Assembly (NCBI GenBank): GCA_036362985.1
Contig: JAYGXS010000004.1
Span: 64,634,639-64,698,638 of the forward strand
Length of the DNA stretch: 64,000 nt
Direction of reading: 5' to 3'
Source of the DNA: Ligula intestinalis
Taxonomy: Eukaryota > Platyhelminthes > Cestoda > Diphyllobothriidea > Diphyllobothriidae
Part shown: one piece after another, positions 1 through 10,399 of the stretch
How the letters are laid out: each line of letters opens with the position of its first letter
Position numbering within the stretch: position 1 is the first letter of the stretch
Position numbers and translations under genes: made by a program
Notes under the pieces: generated by a model
Told to the model about the DNA's origin: nothing
The model's database searches: none
The model's input: only the letters and a program-made list of their open reading frames with translations

Positions 1-108
1 TCGGTGTACATCCTGTTTAAGGAAGAGGAGGTCTTTGCCTAAGTTTTGCGGACAAAGTCTTATAGCTCACATAAAATGTTGCCATAGGCTGTGGCTCATA
101 CTGTATAC

Positions 109-510
109 ATTAGGGGCGGATACAGATACGTTATATTACGAACGAACAACTCAAAATCTTAAAAAATCTCAGATTTAGAAATGTTTCTAAAACTGAAGGA
201 TGCCCTTTCTTAAATTATAGAACTTAAAGAAGGCGTTATTTGCTAGCAGAAGAGTGCAAGAAAGATTTATTTCGTACAGGTTTTCCACAAAATATATTTG
301 AATGTATAAGGGCAGTACATGGTTTTGTTAGCGGTAAGAACAAAGTTCATTAGAAAGCGGGCATTATATCGTGGTTGAAATGACTTGAGAATAGGCTACA
401 AGATAATCAGTATTCCAAGCTTACTCAATGCCGATTAGCGAGTGTTATCAATCTTTTGAAAATGTCAGCATATTGCACGAATTCGGAACCGTACTGTATA
501 GTGTGCTAAA
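109..510. repeat. Dispersed AT-rich repeat, copy 1
   Basis: This block is a diverged copy of 45155-45590 in the same orientation. Shared landmarks in the same order include TACCCTTTCT/TGCCCTTTCT, AAGGCGTTATTT, GTTTTATTAGCGGT/GTTTTGTTAGCGGT, TCAGTATT, CTCAATGCCGATTAG/GTCAATGCCAATTAG and CCGTACTGTA at the right end. No coding potential or terminal repeats are visible. It is probably an old interspersed repeat of unknown class. Confidence 0.7.
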
Positions 511-899
511 ATAGATTTTGGTTTAATTTTTACAGATCAACTATTGCTAAGATTCTGGATCCAAAGGTCCAACCGTCGTTCTTTGACTCTAAACGTGAAT
601 AATACATCAAGAAAAAACACAGAGCTAACTGTAGTGAAGAGAACCCTCGAGGCCGAGCCTATGTTGTTTGATAGAGTTATCGGCCAATATCTTCTTATTT
701 CCTACAAACTTTTAACCAGAGTAAAAAGCACTGGCATTCAAGGAAATCATTTATTTGATCAGAGATAATAACATTGATTTGAGAAAGCGAAAAAGTGCAG
801 ACATTGGAATAAAAAGAGTTCCAAATTGAGCCAAAAACTACTGTTTGATGTGGATCACCTGATTCCTCAAGCTTTGTTCAAAAACAGCTTCCCTCTAGG
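511..899. other. Short intergenic stretch downstream of the membrane-protein gene
   Basis: There is no gene I can support here. A short reading frame at 544-768 has no recognisable features and is probably chance. The stretch should include the 3' UTR of the minus-strand gene at 900-1484. Confidence 0.5.
750..755 (-). terminator. Candidate polyadenylation signal AATAAA
   Basis: TTTATT on the plus strand reads AATAAA on the minus strand about 145 bases past the stop codon of the 900-1484 gene. The distance suits a short 3' UTR, but the hexamer is common in AT-rich DNA. Confidence 0.4.
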
Positions 900-1484
900 C
901 TAAAAAGCCAAGTCTTCTCTCTGCCTGATTGGTGCTTTATCCGCATCAATAATGGTTGCTTCCTTGTACTCTTGAGACCGACCAGAAGAGAAATCACTCA
1001 ATTTTTCATCATTTTCTGCTTCCTCTTTCTTGCTCTTCGAAGCGTGCTTCAGCGTAGAGATAGTCAGATACATTGGCAGGATGGTGAAGAGCACACTGGC
1101 GATGCAGACGGCTCCGATGAAGCGTTGTTTGCTGTCCTGGATCAGCGTAATTGTCCCGCCGAGCAAGGCGCAAATGGCCTCAATTACTGCAAACGACAGC
1201 AGCCAAAGTTCGCTGTGAGGTAGAATTGGCCAGAAGACAAGTGCAAACTGCAGGAAGATGCCCATGCCGCCAACCCAATAGCCGGCCCGTGCACTGTTTG
1301 CAGCAGTTGTGTGATAGAACTGCTGGTAGATGAGGATGGCATAGACCACGCAGGGAAAGAGGCTATGCAGAAACAGCAGGAGTTTGTCCGCCTGGGCGGA
1401 GAGTCGACGACGAACACGAGTTCGACGTTTTTGGCGTACAGGCACACAGACAGGCTCACTCACCATGCTGGTAGACGTAGACAT
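900..1484 (-). CDS. Four-helix transmembrane protein, family unrecognised
   Basis: This is an intact single-exon reading frame of 194 residues with an ATG start at 1484. After a basic N-terminus (an Arg/Lys-rich patch near residues 18-28) there are four hydrophobic helices at roughly residues 35-56, 68-90, 93-114 and 124-145. They are followed by a charged, Lys/Glu/Ser-rich tail of about 50 residues. Both termini are predicted cytoplasmic, with positive charges before helix 1 and after helix 4. There is no signal peptide and no catalytic or channel motif I recognise. The four-helix layout resembles small tetraspan membrane proteins, but it lacks a tetraspanin CCG motif and a long second loop. 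The frame is open over its full length in repeat-rich DNA full of broken frames, and its composition is less AT-rich than the flanks; both suggest a real gene. The function is unknown. An upstream 5' UTR exon cannot be excluded. Confidence 0.7.
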   Translation of the reverse strand: MSTSTSMVSEPVCVPVRQKRRTRVRRRLSAQADKLLLFLHSLFPCVVYAILIYQQFYHTTAANSARAGYWVGGMGIFLQFALVFWPILPHSELWLLSFAVIEAICALLGGTITLIQDSKQRFIGAVCIASVLFTILPMYLTISTLKHASKSKKEEAENDEKLSDFSSGRSQEYKEATIIDADKAPIRQREDLAF

Positions 1485-2476
1485 TATTGACTAGCAGACC
1501 CGCGAAAACTCTCAGAGAACTGTTGCAGAAGCCGTGGGTCAATCAGGCGACAGAGTCAGAAGGAACCAATCAGCATCGGGGATCGGACCACGCTATAGGC
1601 TGGTGGTGTTGGTGGACTTTTACGTAATCATGATGGGCAGGGAGGCGGTAAGGAAAACAGTCGGATTGTTACAAAAATGACCTACCAAGAGAAGACAGTT
1701 GGTGTCTGGCGCAATAATGTTGGATTGGAGCTAAACAACAAAGTGAGTTGTATGATAGATTCCTTGCACTTCGCACCTGAAGTCAAACATGATTACTCAT
1801 AGCTCACCAAATGAAAAGGGGTTGTACTATGATCATTAAATATTCTTCTGGACTTCACCAACAAAGCTTCACATTATATTGGGCGTTAGGTTAGTGGAGA
1901 GATTTGTGTGCAATAGTTTGATTTTCAGTCAAGCATGATTTCAGAACCCGACGCGGCTGTGAGTAAAAAGTAAGGAATGCTGAGTGCAGTTTAGCGGATA
2001 TGGACAGATTCTAGTAGGCCGAGACCTTAGGAGCAGGGAATCCTGCAACACTGTATAACAGCCGTTATGTCAAAAAGAAAAGTTTCACTTCAAGGAACTT
2101 TGCGTTAGGACGGACCCAACGAACAGGCTTAGCAAGCAGTTACCTGGCAAGTGCTAACCGCACTCACGGCAGGCTATCGATCGATCTTGTCGTGTCCTTT
2201 CTCGTGAGACTCACACAAGGCCTTATTGGGCCGTGATATCTCGGCCTGGGTTATCGTAACAACACTTTGGACCATGAAATATACAGAAACCGCGTTAAAC
2301 CAAATATAGCCAGAAAACCTGAAAGCCTATCTCGCTTATTTCAGCTCTATAATTGTAAAACACTGGGGTGGGATTGTAAGAGGCCGAAGTGGTTAAAAAA
2401 ATTATCTATACAAGCGAACATACGAGTCCCAGGAAGAAAGTGAGGAAAAGGTTCGATCTCTGGGACTACAATTCTA
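1485..2476. other. Intergenic region upstream of the membrane-protein gene
   Basis: No coding region is recognised. This region should contain the promoter of the minus-strand gene at 900-1484, but I see no convincing TATA box or initiator. It includes the repeat at 2155-2265, listed separately. Confidence 0.4.
2155..2265. repeat. Dispersed repeat related to 30700-31010
   Basis: The words CTCACGGCAGGCTATCGATCG, CGTGTCC/CGTGTTC, GACTCACACAAGG/GACTCACCCAAGG and GTGATATC occur in the same order at 30706-31010. There the two halves are separated by about 190 extra bases. The element type is unknown. Confidence 0.55.
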
Positions 2477-3010
2477 TTATCCTGAGGTTTCGACATTCGT
2501 CGCGAATTCTTCATCAGAGACATGAACAGAAAGTGGTAGCTGAAGCGGGTAACACCCGCAGAGAAATTTACAGTATTTATAGGACAGAGGCATTACTGCA
2601 CACCTATGAAAAATAACGCTAGTTGCCCTCTTGTGCGTGAACTGCCTGATAACCGACATATGGGCCCTGACTTGCTGTACGTGGCGGCATTGGACGTTTA
2701 ACCATCTCGTTCTTCGTCGGTAATGTTGCAAGACGGCGCGGTGGCCTGTGCGTTTCCCAAGTGGCTACTTGCTTTGGCGAAATTTGGCCACAGCACCGAA
2801 TATGGATTGGGCGTGTCCTTGCACTTGTTTATAGACTGGGGGCCCGTGAGCCATGAGTCAAGTAAGTCTCGACTCACTCGATTGTCAAAGACAAGGAAGA
2901 CTTGTATGACCATTTCTGACTTATTGGCCATCATCAGCCAGCCATAACCAAACCGAGGTTTTGCAATCTCTGGATAAATCATCATATAGATTTTGCTTGC
3001 TGCCATTTAT
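2477..3010 (-). pseudogene. Penelope-like element 3' end, broken
   Basis: On the minus strand two frames (about 3006-2698, then 2731-2477) reproduce the region distal to the GIY-YIG domain in the longer PLE at 25638-26048. Shared peptides include SWLTGPQSINKCKD, PNPYSVL, LSYKYCKFLC and VSDEEFATNVETSG. A frameshift near 2700 separates them. Upstream reverse-transcriptase and nuclease sequences are missing, so this is a 5'-truncated, dead copy. The 3' end overlaps a hammerhead-like motif and then runs into a pyrimidine-rich minus-strand tail. Confidence 0.75.
2482..2520 (-). ncRNA. Hammerhead-ribozyme-like motif of a PLE
   Basis: Minus strand: CTGATGA core at 2517-2511, then a stem II with five base pairs (ATTCG/CGAAT around a CGA loop), then GAAAC at 2491-2487. 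The sequence after GAAAC is CTC, where the better copies have GTC, so the cleavage triplet looks altered. The motif lies at the PLE 3' end exactly as in the copy at 26001-26042, but with paired changes in stem II. Minimal hammerheads are known in PLE flanking repeats. Confidence 0.65.
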
Positions 3011-4540
3011 TTAAGTTCTGATGATGATACCCCGTAAGCGCCCGAAGGGTTAGACGAATAAATGGCTGGCACTCAGTGTTAAGGATTTCTCGGGTCACCA
3101 CCTAAACGAGACACGCGCATAAGACCACCACGTCGGCTTTAAATTCGTAGTCATGTGATACATTTTAGATAGGGTAAATATTCCCGTGTCTCAACTCAAC
3201 ACTAAACGAATTAAGCTAGACGATTCAATTAATCTTCATCCTAGTTGTTAGGATGACCGAGCTCGTCATCCAAAACGACAGACATCCGAGGTCACGTCGG
3301 AACAAAGGCTCGCAAAAAGGCCAGTCCGGCGCATACAGAACCGGCCAAGTCACGCAACCTTCAAAGGGCGGACATTAGGTTGGGCAAAGCAGGTACGAGT
3401 TAGCGAGACTGTCTGGAGCTGAGTTGCTGTTATCAGTGAGGTCACTCTGAGGACAGATGCACAGGCGCGCCTTAGCGAGTGCACGCATGGCCACATGGAG
3501 AGCCAATGGGGAGCAATGACGACTGCCCCTTAAAAAGCGAGGCTGCGAGCAAAACTCTGTTTTTAGAGACGCTACCGATGACCCAAGAATGCTGCCGAGA
3601 CGAGACTGGCCATAGAAGGCAAGCTGTTGGACACACGGAAACATAATTGATGTGCTAGTACATCTGGCAGTAAAGTACTATCTATTATCCTGTTCTGTCT
3701 TCTCTTCCTAACACGCCCTGGGGGACATAACCAGTGTTGACACAGGCACACCCTCGGTTAAAACACTAGTCATACCCTAAAACTTGATCATAAAGTTAAC
3801 ACAAAACAAAGCCCCACTCCCTCATATAATCCTGACTCCAGCCTCAACACTGTGCTTAATCCCAACCCTCAACTTTGCCCTACTTCTTGCCTTAATTGTC
3901 AACTTAGTGTCTTTGGAATTATGCGCAAACCAATATGCATTATGAGCATTTCTTATCCCCGTGTCCTGATTAGGCAGCCTTGCAAGTCGACCGTTCTGTT
4001 TCAGCTTTCTACAGACCCTCTTCTTTACCCTGCTTATCGGTCAAATCACTTGTTTTGAAGGACCAGTTGACAAAGCATCTGCCCCCATGAAAATGCTTAA
4101 TAACTTTATTCCAAATTATGTTTGATTCTGAATATAAGTTAGCAAAGGATCGCTCCTCAACCGTCGTCATTTGCCAACCAGTGTAATTCTGTCTAGCGAT
4201 GACAGTCCCATTTACCAATCACTTTTTTAATTGGATTAATTGAAGGATATTTACCTCCTTCTTTTACTTACACGCAACCAGGAGACAAAAATGGTAGCCC
4301 GATTTTCCCCTTCAGCAACCAGCAAGCAAAGTCTCAGAAATTAGCAATCAGTCTTTTTGCCCATGTTGAGTATTTATGGTCCGAATCACACAAAGGCCAA
4401 TGTGTTATTCGTGCGCCTTTATCTACAGAGTTATTATGCCGAAAAGAGGAAGGAATTTGTCCGTTGGACTTATCAGCTTCAGCAGACATTTAAAAGTATT
4501 CCTTTTAAGTCACGGACAGATGACCAGCTACTTTGACAGT
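3011..4540. other. Non-coding spacer with a degenerate CCCTAA-like tract
   Basis: No gene is recognised; the short frames here show no family features. Between about 3715 and 3905 the plus strand is C-rich with repeated CCTAAC, ACCCTAA, ATCCCAACCCTCAAC-type words, like a decayed hexamer array. The RTE element begins at about 4545. Confidence 0.45.
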
Positions 4541-4589
4541 CAAATACTTGTACTTGTTACGGTTGTGATTATGCCTGATCTAGCCGGCC

Positions 4590-6600
4590 TCAATGATGTC
4601 ACGATTGATACCTCTCCATGCGTGGCGATTGGCGGCAGCGGATCTCGAAAGCTCCACCCAGTCCCTTCTCCAGCGACGTAGGCCGAAGATCGAAGTTCCA
4701 AGAACTGCTTCCATGTCTTGACGGACGGTGTCTAGCCAAGTCTTCAGTTGCCCTCCTCTTCGACGTTTCCAGGTGGGCTGCGGTGCCGGGTCGAGGGCAG
4801 CATAGGTAAGCTCGTGGGGCGGACGACGGAGAACGTGTCCAAACCACCTCAGTCGCCTTTCTTTAATGGCCTGAGATATCCTCGTGATACAATCGCAGCG
4901 GGTGCGGACTGTCTCATTTGAGATGAAGTCGCTATACTTAACTCGCAGGATCGTCCTCAGGCACTGGTGTTCAAAGACCTCCAGTCTTCACTGATCTTTA
5001 GCGCGCACAGCCCAGCATTCACATCCAAAGAGGAGGACTGACCGGATGGATGCACGGTATACACGAATCTTCGTGGCGATGGGGATGCCAAGTCAACTCT
5101 ATAGGCGCTTTCCAAAGATTGATAAAATCCAGTGAGCAGCATCGATACGGGAGAAAATGTCGTCCTTGCTCTGCCCATTCGGTAGCAACCTCGCCCCGAG
5201 GTATCTAAAGCTATCTACTTCTTCAAGTTGATGGCCATTAATCCCCAGGGGTGCATTTTCCTGGTCAGGGATGCAGCTCGAGAACAACTTCATCTTTCCG
5301 GATTTTATGGACATGCCTACCGACATTGCGATCTAATTTAACCGCGACACTACTGACTGTAGACCATCAAAGTTTGAGGCTAACAGCGCAATATCATTGG
5401 CCTAGTCAAGATCAGTTAGTCGGCGTCCGGGTGCAAGTTCAACACCGTCCTCTTCATGTAGGGCTTTGCCGAGAATCCAGTCACTGACGTAGTTAAACAG
5501 AATGGGCGAAAGGACGCAGCCCTGTTGGACACCAGACCGGATATTGAACGATTGAGAGAGATTTTTTTAGACCAGGACTCATGCGGTGGTAGACGGATAG
5601 TAGGCCTTAATCATCGCAATGAGTTTGGTCGGCACTCCATCCAGTTCCATTATTCGCCACAGGGACTCACGATGGATGGAATCTAATGCGGCGGCAAAGT
5701 CGATGAAGCAAACGGCCGTCGGTTGCTGGTAGCTATGGCGGAATTCTAGAGTGCGCCTCAGTTAGAATATTTGATCCGCACATCCACGCCCGCTCGGAAT
5801 CCGGCTTGGTTGGGTCAGGTCCTGGAGTCACGTTCAGACTGAAAGCACCTGAGAAGAATAACAGCGAAGATCTTTGCAGCAACATCGATAAGACTTATGC
5901 CACGGTTGGTCTCGCATCTTGTGTTATCTCCCTTCTTGTGGACAGGTACAAGGATACCTGAGCCCCGGTCATCGGAAAAATGTCTCTTCTCCCCCGCCTG
6001 TACAATCACCTCATGGAACAGAGGAGCCAGGGTGTCGACACAGGACTTGTAGATTTCTGCAGGAATAGCGTCCTCTCCATACGCCTTGTTGGCGCGTAGC
6101 CTCTGCATTGCATCGGATGTCACACGACACTGCGTAGAAGGAGAGGATTGAAACTCCGCTGTGCAGGAGAGGGAGGGTGTGATGGGTTGCTCGTCAAATT
6201 TGAGTGTTCACGCCAGCAATCCACTTTGGCGAGTTGTTGGCAATAAATCCTCCATTCACATCCCGAACAGAATCACAGAGTGTCGGGGGCTTACCACTAA
6301 CCTGGCGTATGATATGGTACAATTTTCGTGTGTCACTCCATAGAAGTCGCCTTTAGGACCAATACTTTTGCTGGTCATGTCTAGCCGACTTTGCTGTCAG
6401 CTTTCGAAGTTGGCGGAAGGAGACATCGTTCCGGGACCTGGCTCGAGTCGTCTCGGCCGATAGCTGCAGGGTTCTTCCGCTAATCCAGTCACTGTGGCGC
6501 CGCTGAGTGTATCCGAGAATCTTCTCAGCTACCCCATAGATGGATGTCTTCAGTGATGGCCACTTGCTACTGCCCTCGTTGTCAGCCTGGGTCATAAGAC
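4590..6600 (-). pseudogene. RTE reverse transcriptase and C-terminal domain, broken
   Basis: Fragments in different minus-strand frames form one RTE RT. The linker is at 6595-6353. Early RT motifs lie at 6123-5815 (ANKAYGEDAIPAEIYKS, ILVPVHKKGD, RGISLIDVAAKIF), with palm sequences near 5760-5400. The thumb region is at 5326-5099 (INGHQLEEVDSFRYLGARLL), followed by a C-terminal stretch with CLRTILRVKYSDF, RRLRWFGHVL and an Arg/Trp-rich end (to about 4590). Around 5412-5386 the catalytic motif reads LTDLD-stop-ANDIALL instead of YADD. This copy cannot encode an active polymerase. Confidence 0.85.
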
Positions 6601-6694
6601 GGGACTAGATTTCTGTGCTTAGAGCCTGGTTAGTGTTGGTTTGCCGGAGCTTTGCGACATGAAGGCGTCTCGCACGTGGCAGTTTGGGCACGGA

Positions 6695-7728
6695 TTAGCG
6701 GTGAAATTTCAGGCGCGTGCGAACGACAACATGGCCACACCCGTGGACGTTACCAGTTTTGGCACCTCGCATCGACCTGCTATCGTGGACCCAGCTGCGA
6801 AACCCTGAACGAACTAGAATGCAATCGATCTGACTGGCGGTACGACCATCGTTCAATACCAAGTCAGTAAATGTTTGTGAAGATGCTGAAAGCATGTGTT
6901 GGTAACAAACAGTAGGTTCTGTTCGGCAAACTGCAGTATCCTCTCACCATTGTCCGTTCGAGAGCCAAGCCCAAAACGACCAAGAAGGTGGCTGTTTGTT
7001 GGGTCACCGGGCCCAGTCCAGCCATTCCAGTCTCCGGCAACAATTAGCAGATCCCGGCGAGGGCGTCGTTCGGCTAGCTCCTGCAGCTGCGAGTATAAAT
7101 TATCTTTCTCTTGCTGTTCAGCCGCCGACGTAGGTACATACACAGATACGACCGAGATGTTCGTAAAACGCCCTTTTAGTCGAACATAAGCCATTCGGTC
7201 GTTGACTGGTTGCCATACTAGTAGTGCATGGTAAGCTTCTTCCGAGAGGGCAATAGCCACACCGTAACTACCAGATGAGTCACTCGGACCGCTGTGATAC
7301 AAGGTGAAATAAGAATCGACCCCCGGGATTTTGATTTCTTGGGCGCCTGAGTCGGGGAGTCGGACCTCTGACAAGCAACAAACATCCACGCGATATTCAT
7401 GGAGACTGTGCGCTGTCAGAATTTGAGTACCAGGTTCCAGATATGTTCGCAAATTCCAGCATCCACTACCAAGAGACCGTTTTTTGTTTAGCAGTCCAGC
7501 TTGCACATTATTTGCCCGCACCACCGGAAAAAGGTTGCGGAGCGCGTCGGTTCGCGCGGACGCTGTAGCAGTGGTCGTAGTAAGGTAAGGAGACATCATA
7601 AGGTTTCTTGGGAATTTTGAATCCAGGCGGTTCCCCAACGGCCGCTCGGATTCTTTGTTGGAGATTGTCTCCTCTAGCACTTTGGCTGAAGAACCTAACC
7701 ACAAGGCAATGGTGTTGGTGGCAAGCAA
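6695..7728 (-). pseudogene. RTE endonuclease domain (AP-type), frameshifted
   Basis: The first frame (7728-6853, 291 residues, no ATG at its open start) carries the exonuclease-endonuclease-phosphatase fold of RTE elements: WNLRT near residue 92, LSEVRLPDSG, GSYGVAIAL, SVYVPT and GDWNGWTG. A frameshift near 6855-6895 moves the reading to a second frame (6895-6695) holding SQIDCILVRS and HGCGHVVVRTRL. The last peptide sits where the family has an SDH catalytic triplet, here read as CGH, so the active site is damaged. In life this domain nicks target DNA to prime reverse transcription. Confidence 0.8.
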
Positions 7729-8035
7729 ACCTAGTTAATGGCGGTTCACGCTCGCCATGTCACAGTGTCGTCATCGGGCCTTGCGGCATTTAATAAGGCA
7801 GTCGGTGCACCACACCTCAGCCAACCGCACCCTGGTAACACTGTCGCTGCTGCGTCCGCGACTGCTTCTTCGCCAGACCCGGGAGCCTGCTTATTTCGCA
7901 GCTAACCTTCACTGAAGGCCACGCCACTATCCGCCACCCGTGGACGCACCAGGTAGCTTGCAGCTTGGCTAACGGGTAACCCTCCTTTCCCGGGTAACCC
8001 ACCTTCACATACTGATGGCGTAACATACACAGGAT

Positions 8036-8704
8036 TTCGGTTCAGTGATCTTGCCGCGTCACGATCTAGAATTTAGTAAGACCACCTTATGTGTGTGCCA
8101 TTTTGAGTTAGAGTTTCTGGCTGGTTGGCTTAGGCAAAAAGGACCAATTAAAACAAGTCTCTCTCTCTCAGTTGTCCTGTATTTAGTTTCTCAGTCGGAC
8201 TTTTTCATCCCAAGCTGAGACGTTTGACCTTGAGGTCGCCTAAGAGTACTTGCAGAAAGGCGCGCTTTCTTGCGTCAAAACAGTGCCCTCATCCTCACCA
8301 TCTTGCACCAGCTGATACCATGTGAAGTCTATTTTTGAAGGACACAGGTCAGGTGTTTAGCTACACGCCAAAATAGCTGCATGAAACCAACTAGGAGGAG
8401 GGATAGAAGCAGTAAGCGCGATGGCTATTAATGTAGAAAACAACCCGCTGGCGAACTCTCAAAGGCGCAGCAGTTAAGTAACGTACACTTGGAGATTCTT
8501 AAAAATAAGTAATAAAACTGGTTAAGGTTTTGATATATTGTTATAAGTCGAACAGTCTCGAATGAGCTCCCAGAGCCCATTGCTACTCACATAGAATAAT
8601 TAAAATTCCTATGAAGCTGAAAATAAGCATCCGAAGAAATATAATTTGACCGAAAAGATTTTTTGGGAAACAGGAATAAAGTTTATTGTAAATTTTCGAC
8701 AATA
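8036..8704. other. AT-rich spacer between RTE and PLE copies
   Basis: No gene or recognised repeat. CT dinucleotide-rich bases occur at about 8158-8172. Confidence 0.4.
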
Positions 8705-9835
8705 GAACACTAGTTAGTCGTCGGACTTGAGGAAAATATGTGAAGAAAAGTGAGCATTTTTAAAGGCGCCGAAAATTCGATAATGATTCGTCATCCTTGA
8801 CCAAAAGTAGGCTTTGGTGGTTGGCGCCTTTTTCAGCTAGAAACTATAAACAACATCATTAATTCACCGATGCTAGGAATTACTTTCACGCTCGGAAAAG
8901 AATTCAACAGTAAACTCTCATATCATGATGTCTTCGTACATTGTAATACTGACGGAATTTTCAAACATCAGTTTTTCGCAAAAAGACCTATGCCGATGGT
9001 TTTCTTAATTACAAGAGCAACCACCCTATTGCTCACAAATGGAGCGCTGTTGCAACCCCAATGAAGTGATTATGAATGCATTGTTCTAGCCACCGAGCTC
9101 TACCAAGCCAAACTCAACTGCCTGTTACACATGTTTTAAAAGACGGTTACTCCAGAGAGTTCGTGTGTCGATGCATAAGACGAGAATAGTTAAAACAAAG
9201 AGAAAAGTAATTCGATTGTTCCGACAAAAGCACCCAGAAGTTGGTGAATACTTCTATTCATAAAAAAACGTGTCTGAACACGTTGAAAGATACCTGAGAC
9301 CCTACCAGATCCAAGTGGCACACAAGCTAGCGACCACGCTTCGAAATAAGCTTGTACACCCTGAGGATGGGTTGGCTATTTGTGCAGAAAAAAGTTCGTT
9401 TGCCATATTCCTTGCGGCGACTGCTTGGCAGTTTATTGTGTGAACACAGTGGGCTCCGCCTCTACACGCATACATGAACATCTATTAGCAGTTAAGAGGC
9501 GCGACCACCTGTCTGAAGTCGCAGGGCATTCCCTTGAAACTAGGCACAGGTTTGCTTGGGACCAAACCCACATAGTAGCTTCCTGCCTATATAAAAAAAG
9601 CCACGAATTTTTAGAAGCAATTTACTCTAACGAATCATGCATCAGTAGGCATGTTGATTTGGATTAAATGTACATAGATCTCATAAAGGCCTTGAAAAAA
9701 GAAAAAAAATTCCAGAGCCTGCTATTGACCATGGATGACGAATCATTATCGATTTTTCGGCATGTTTAAAAATGCGCAACTTTCGTTACGCATCTTTCTT
9801 AAGTCCAACGACGACCTGGTGTGCCAGCGTCAAAA
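8705..9835 (+). mobile_element. Short Penelope-like element bounded by inverted repeats
   Basis: About 100 bases at 8712-8805 recur in reverse complement at 9725-9828; shared words include GTCGTCGGACTT, GCATTTTTAAA, GCCGAAAA and GATAATGATTCGTCATCC. Between them lies a broken PLE coding remnant (8870-9667). Inverted or partial terminal repeats are known for PLEs. The terminal sequence is related to the 3' end of the PLE at 21850 and to the palindrome at 59861-60101, so these belong to one subfamily. Confidence 0.75.
8865..9667 (+). pseudogene. PLE remnant: end of RT plus GIY-YIG endonuclease
   Basis: The first frame (8870-9064) has ITFTLGKEFNSKLSYHDVFV, matching the post-palm segment of PLE reverse transcriptases (compare KKVKNRLPFLDVLV at 22600-22989). 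After frame breaks, 9380-9667 encodes the GIY-YIG nuclease region: CHIPCGDCLAVYCVNTVG, STRIHEHLLAVKRRDHLS, SLETRHRF and a final RHVDLD. The Tyr-Cys pair at YCVNT replaces the usual YCGQT, so the nuclease is probably degenerate. The palm with its catalytic aspartates is absent. Confidence 0.8.
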
Positions 9836-10236
9836 AGTTACAAAAAAGTTCGTTTCTCGTTTCCCAAAGAAACCTTTATGTGAATTAAGGAGCCAGTTTA
9901 TGTGATCTCCCATTGGTCGAAACCACAAGTATGATAGGCAGGCGGACATGTTCACAAACCCAAAAGCTGTGAGCGTTTGGCTCGAAGCAGGGGGGGGGAG
10001 GGTTCGTGAACAGAAGCGATACTGCCCCTGCAGAGGAAGGAATGGGGGTAGTGTTCTAGTGGTTCTGGGTATAGCCGTGGCTAACTGGGTCTCCAGCGCA
10101 CTCCACCGGTCTTTGTCTACGGGATTCGAAACAGCAGTCGCTTGAAGCGGTAAAGTTCAGTATTGTTCAGTATCTTTAGGGTAGAAGACAATGTCTTTGA
10201 AGACCCTATTGAAAACAGTATGCATAAAATATCCAA
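9836..10236. other. Spacer with a weak tRNA-like stretch
   Basis: Around 10047-10135 the plus strand has GTTCTAGTGGTTCTGG, reminiscent of a pol III A box, and GGGATTCGAAAC about 65 bases later, reminiscent of a B box. This could be a SINE head, but the intervening sequence does not fold convincingly into a cloverleaf by eye. A G9 run lies at about 9990. Nothing else is recognised. Confidence 0.3.
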
Positions 10237-10396
10237 CATAAAATATGTCACTAGAAACAGTGGTTACCATATATACATGCACAAATTGTAAAGTGTGCGT
10301 GTGAGCAGTCAGAATAGTCTCTTTTGTACATTATATATACAACATAAAATGTGTTACTGTAAAATAGTGGGTACCATATACAAATGTAAAGGTTTA
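10225..10396 (-). repeat. Two direct repeat units in the CR1-like 3' UTR
   Basis: CAACATAAAATATGTCACT...AGTGGTTACCATATA at about 10237-10280 recurs as CAACATAAAATGTGTTACT...AGTGGGTACCATATA at about 10341-10382, a spacing of about 104 bases. The units lie just past the stop of the CR1-like RT, so they probably belong to that element's 3' UTR. Confidence 0.6.
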
Positions 10397-10399
10397 TCT

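Larger units (their letters stand above)
4545..8035 (-). mobile_element. RTE-type non-LTR retrotransposon, near full length, inactive
   Basis: Reading on the minus strand the order is: GC-rich 5' leader (about 8035-7730), AP-type endonuclease (7728-6695), linker (about 6600-6350), reverse transcriptase (about 6125-5100), C-terminal domain (about 5100-4590), short 3' UTR. The 3' end, around GTAACAAGTACAAGTA, matches a second copy at 33507-34580 and a small fragment near 48580. Multiple frameshifts and stops interrupt the coding sequence, and the RT active site is destroyed. The endonuclease-RT-C-terminal arrangement and a WNLRT-type endonuclease start fit the RTE clade. The 5' end is uncertain. 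Confidence 0.85.

Noticed and set aside
972..1459. Several plus- and minus-strand frames overlapping the membrane-protein gene
   Set aside because: They are shadows of the 900-1484 gene in other frames and have no features of their own.
3013..3066. CTGATGATGATACCC ... GGGTTAGACGAAT as a further hammerhead
   Set aside because: Only the first half of the core is present; no GAAAC/GTC follows the possible stem, and the position is on the wrong side of the PLE fragment.
3100..3155. Short similarity to 42638-42705 (CACCTAAAC, GACA words)
   Set aside because: Too short and interrupted to claim a repeat by eye.
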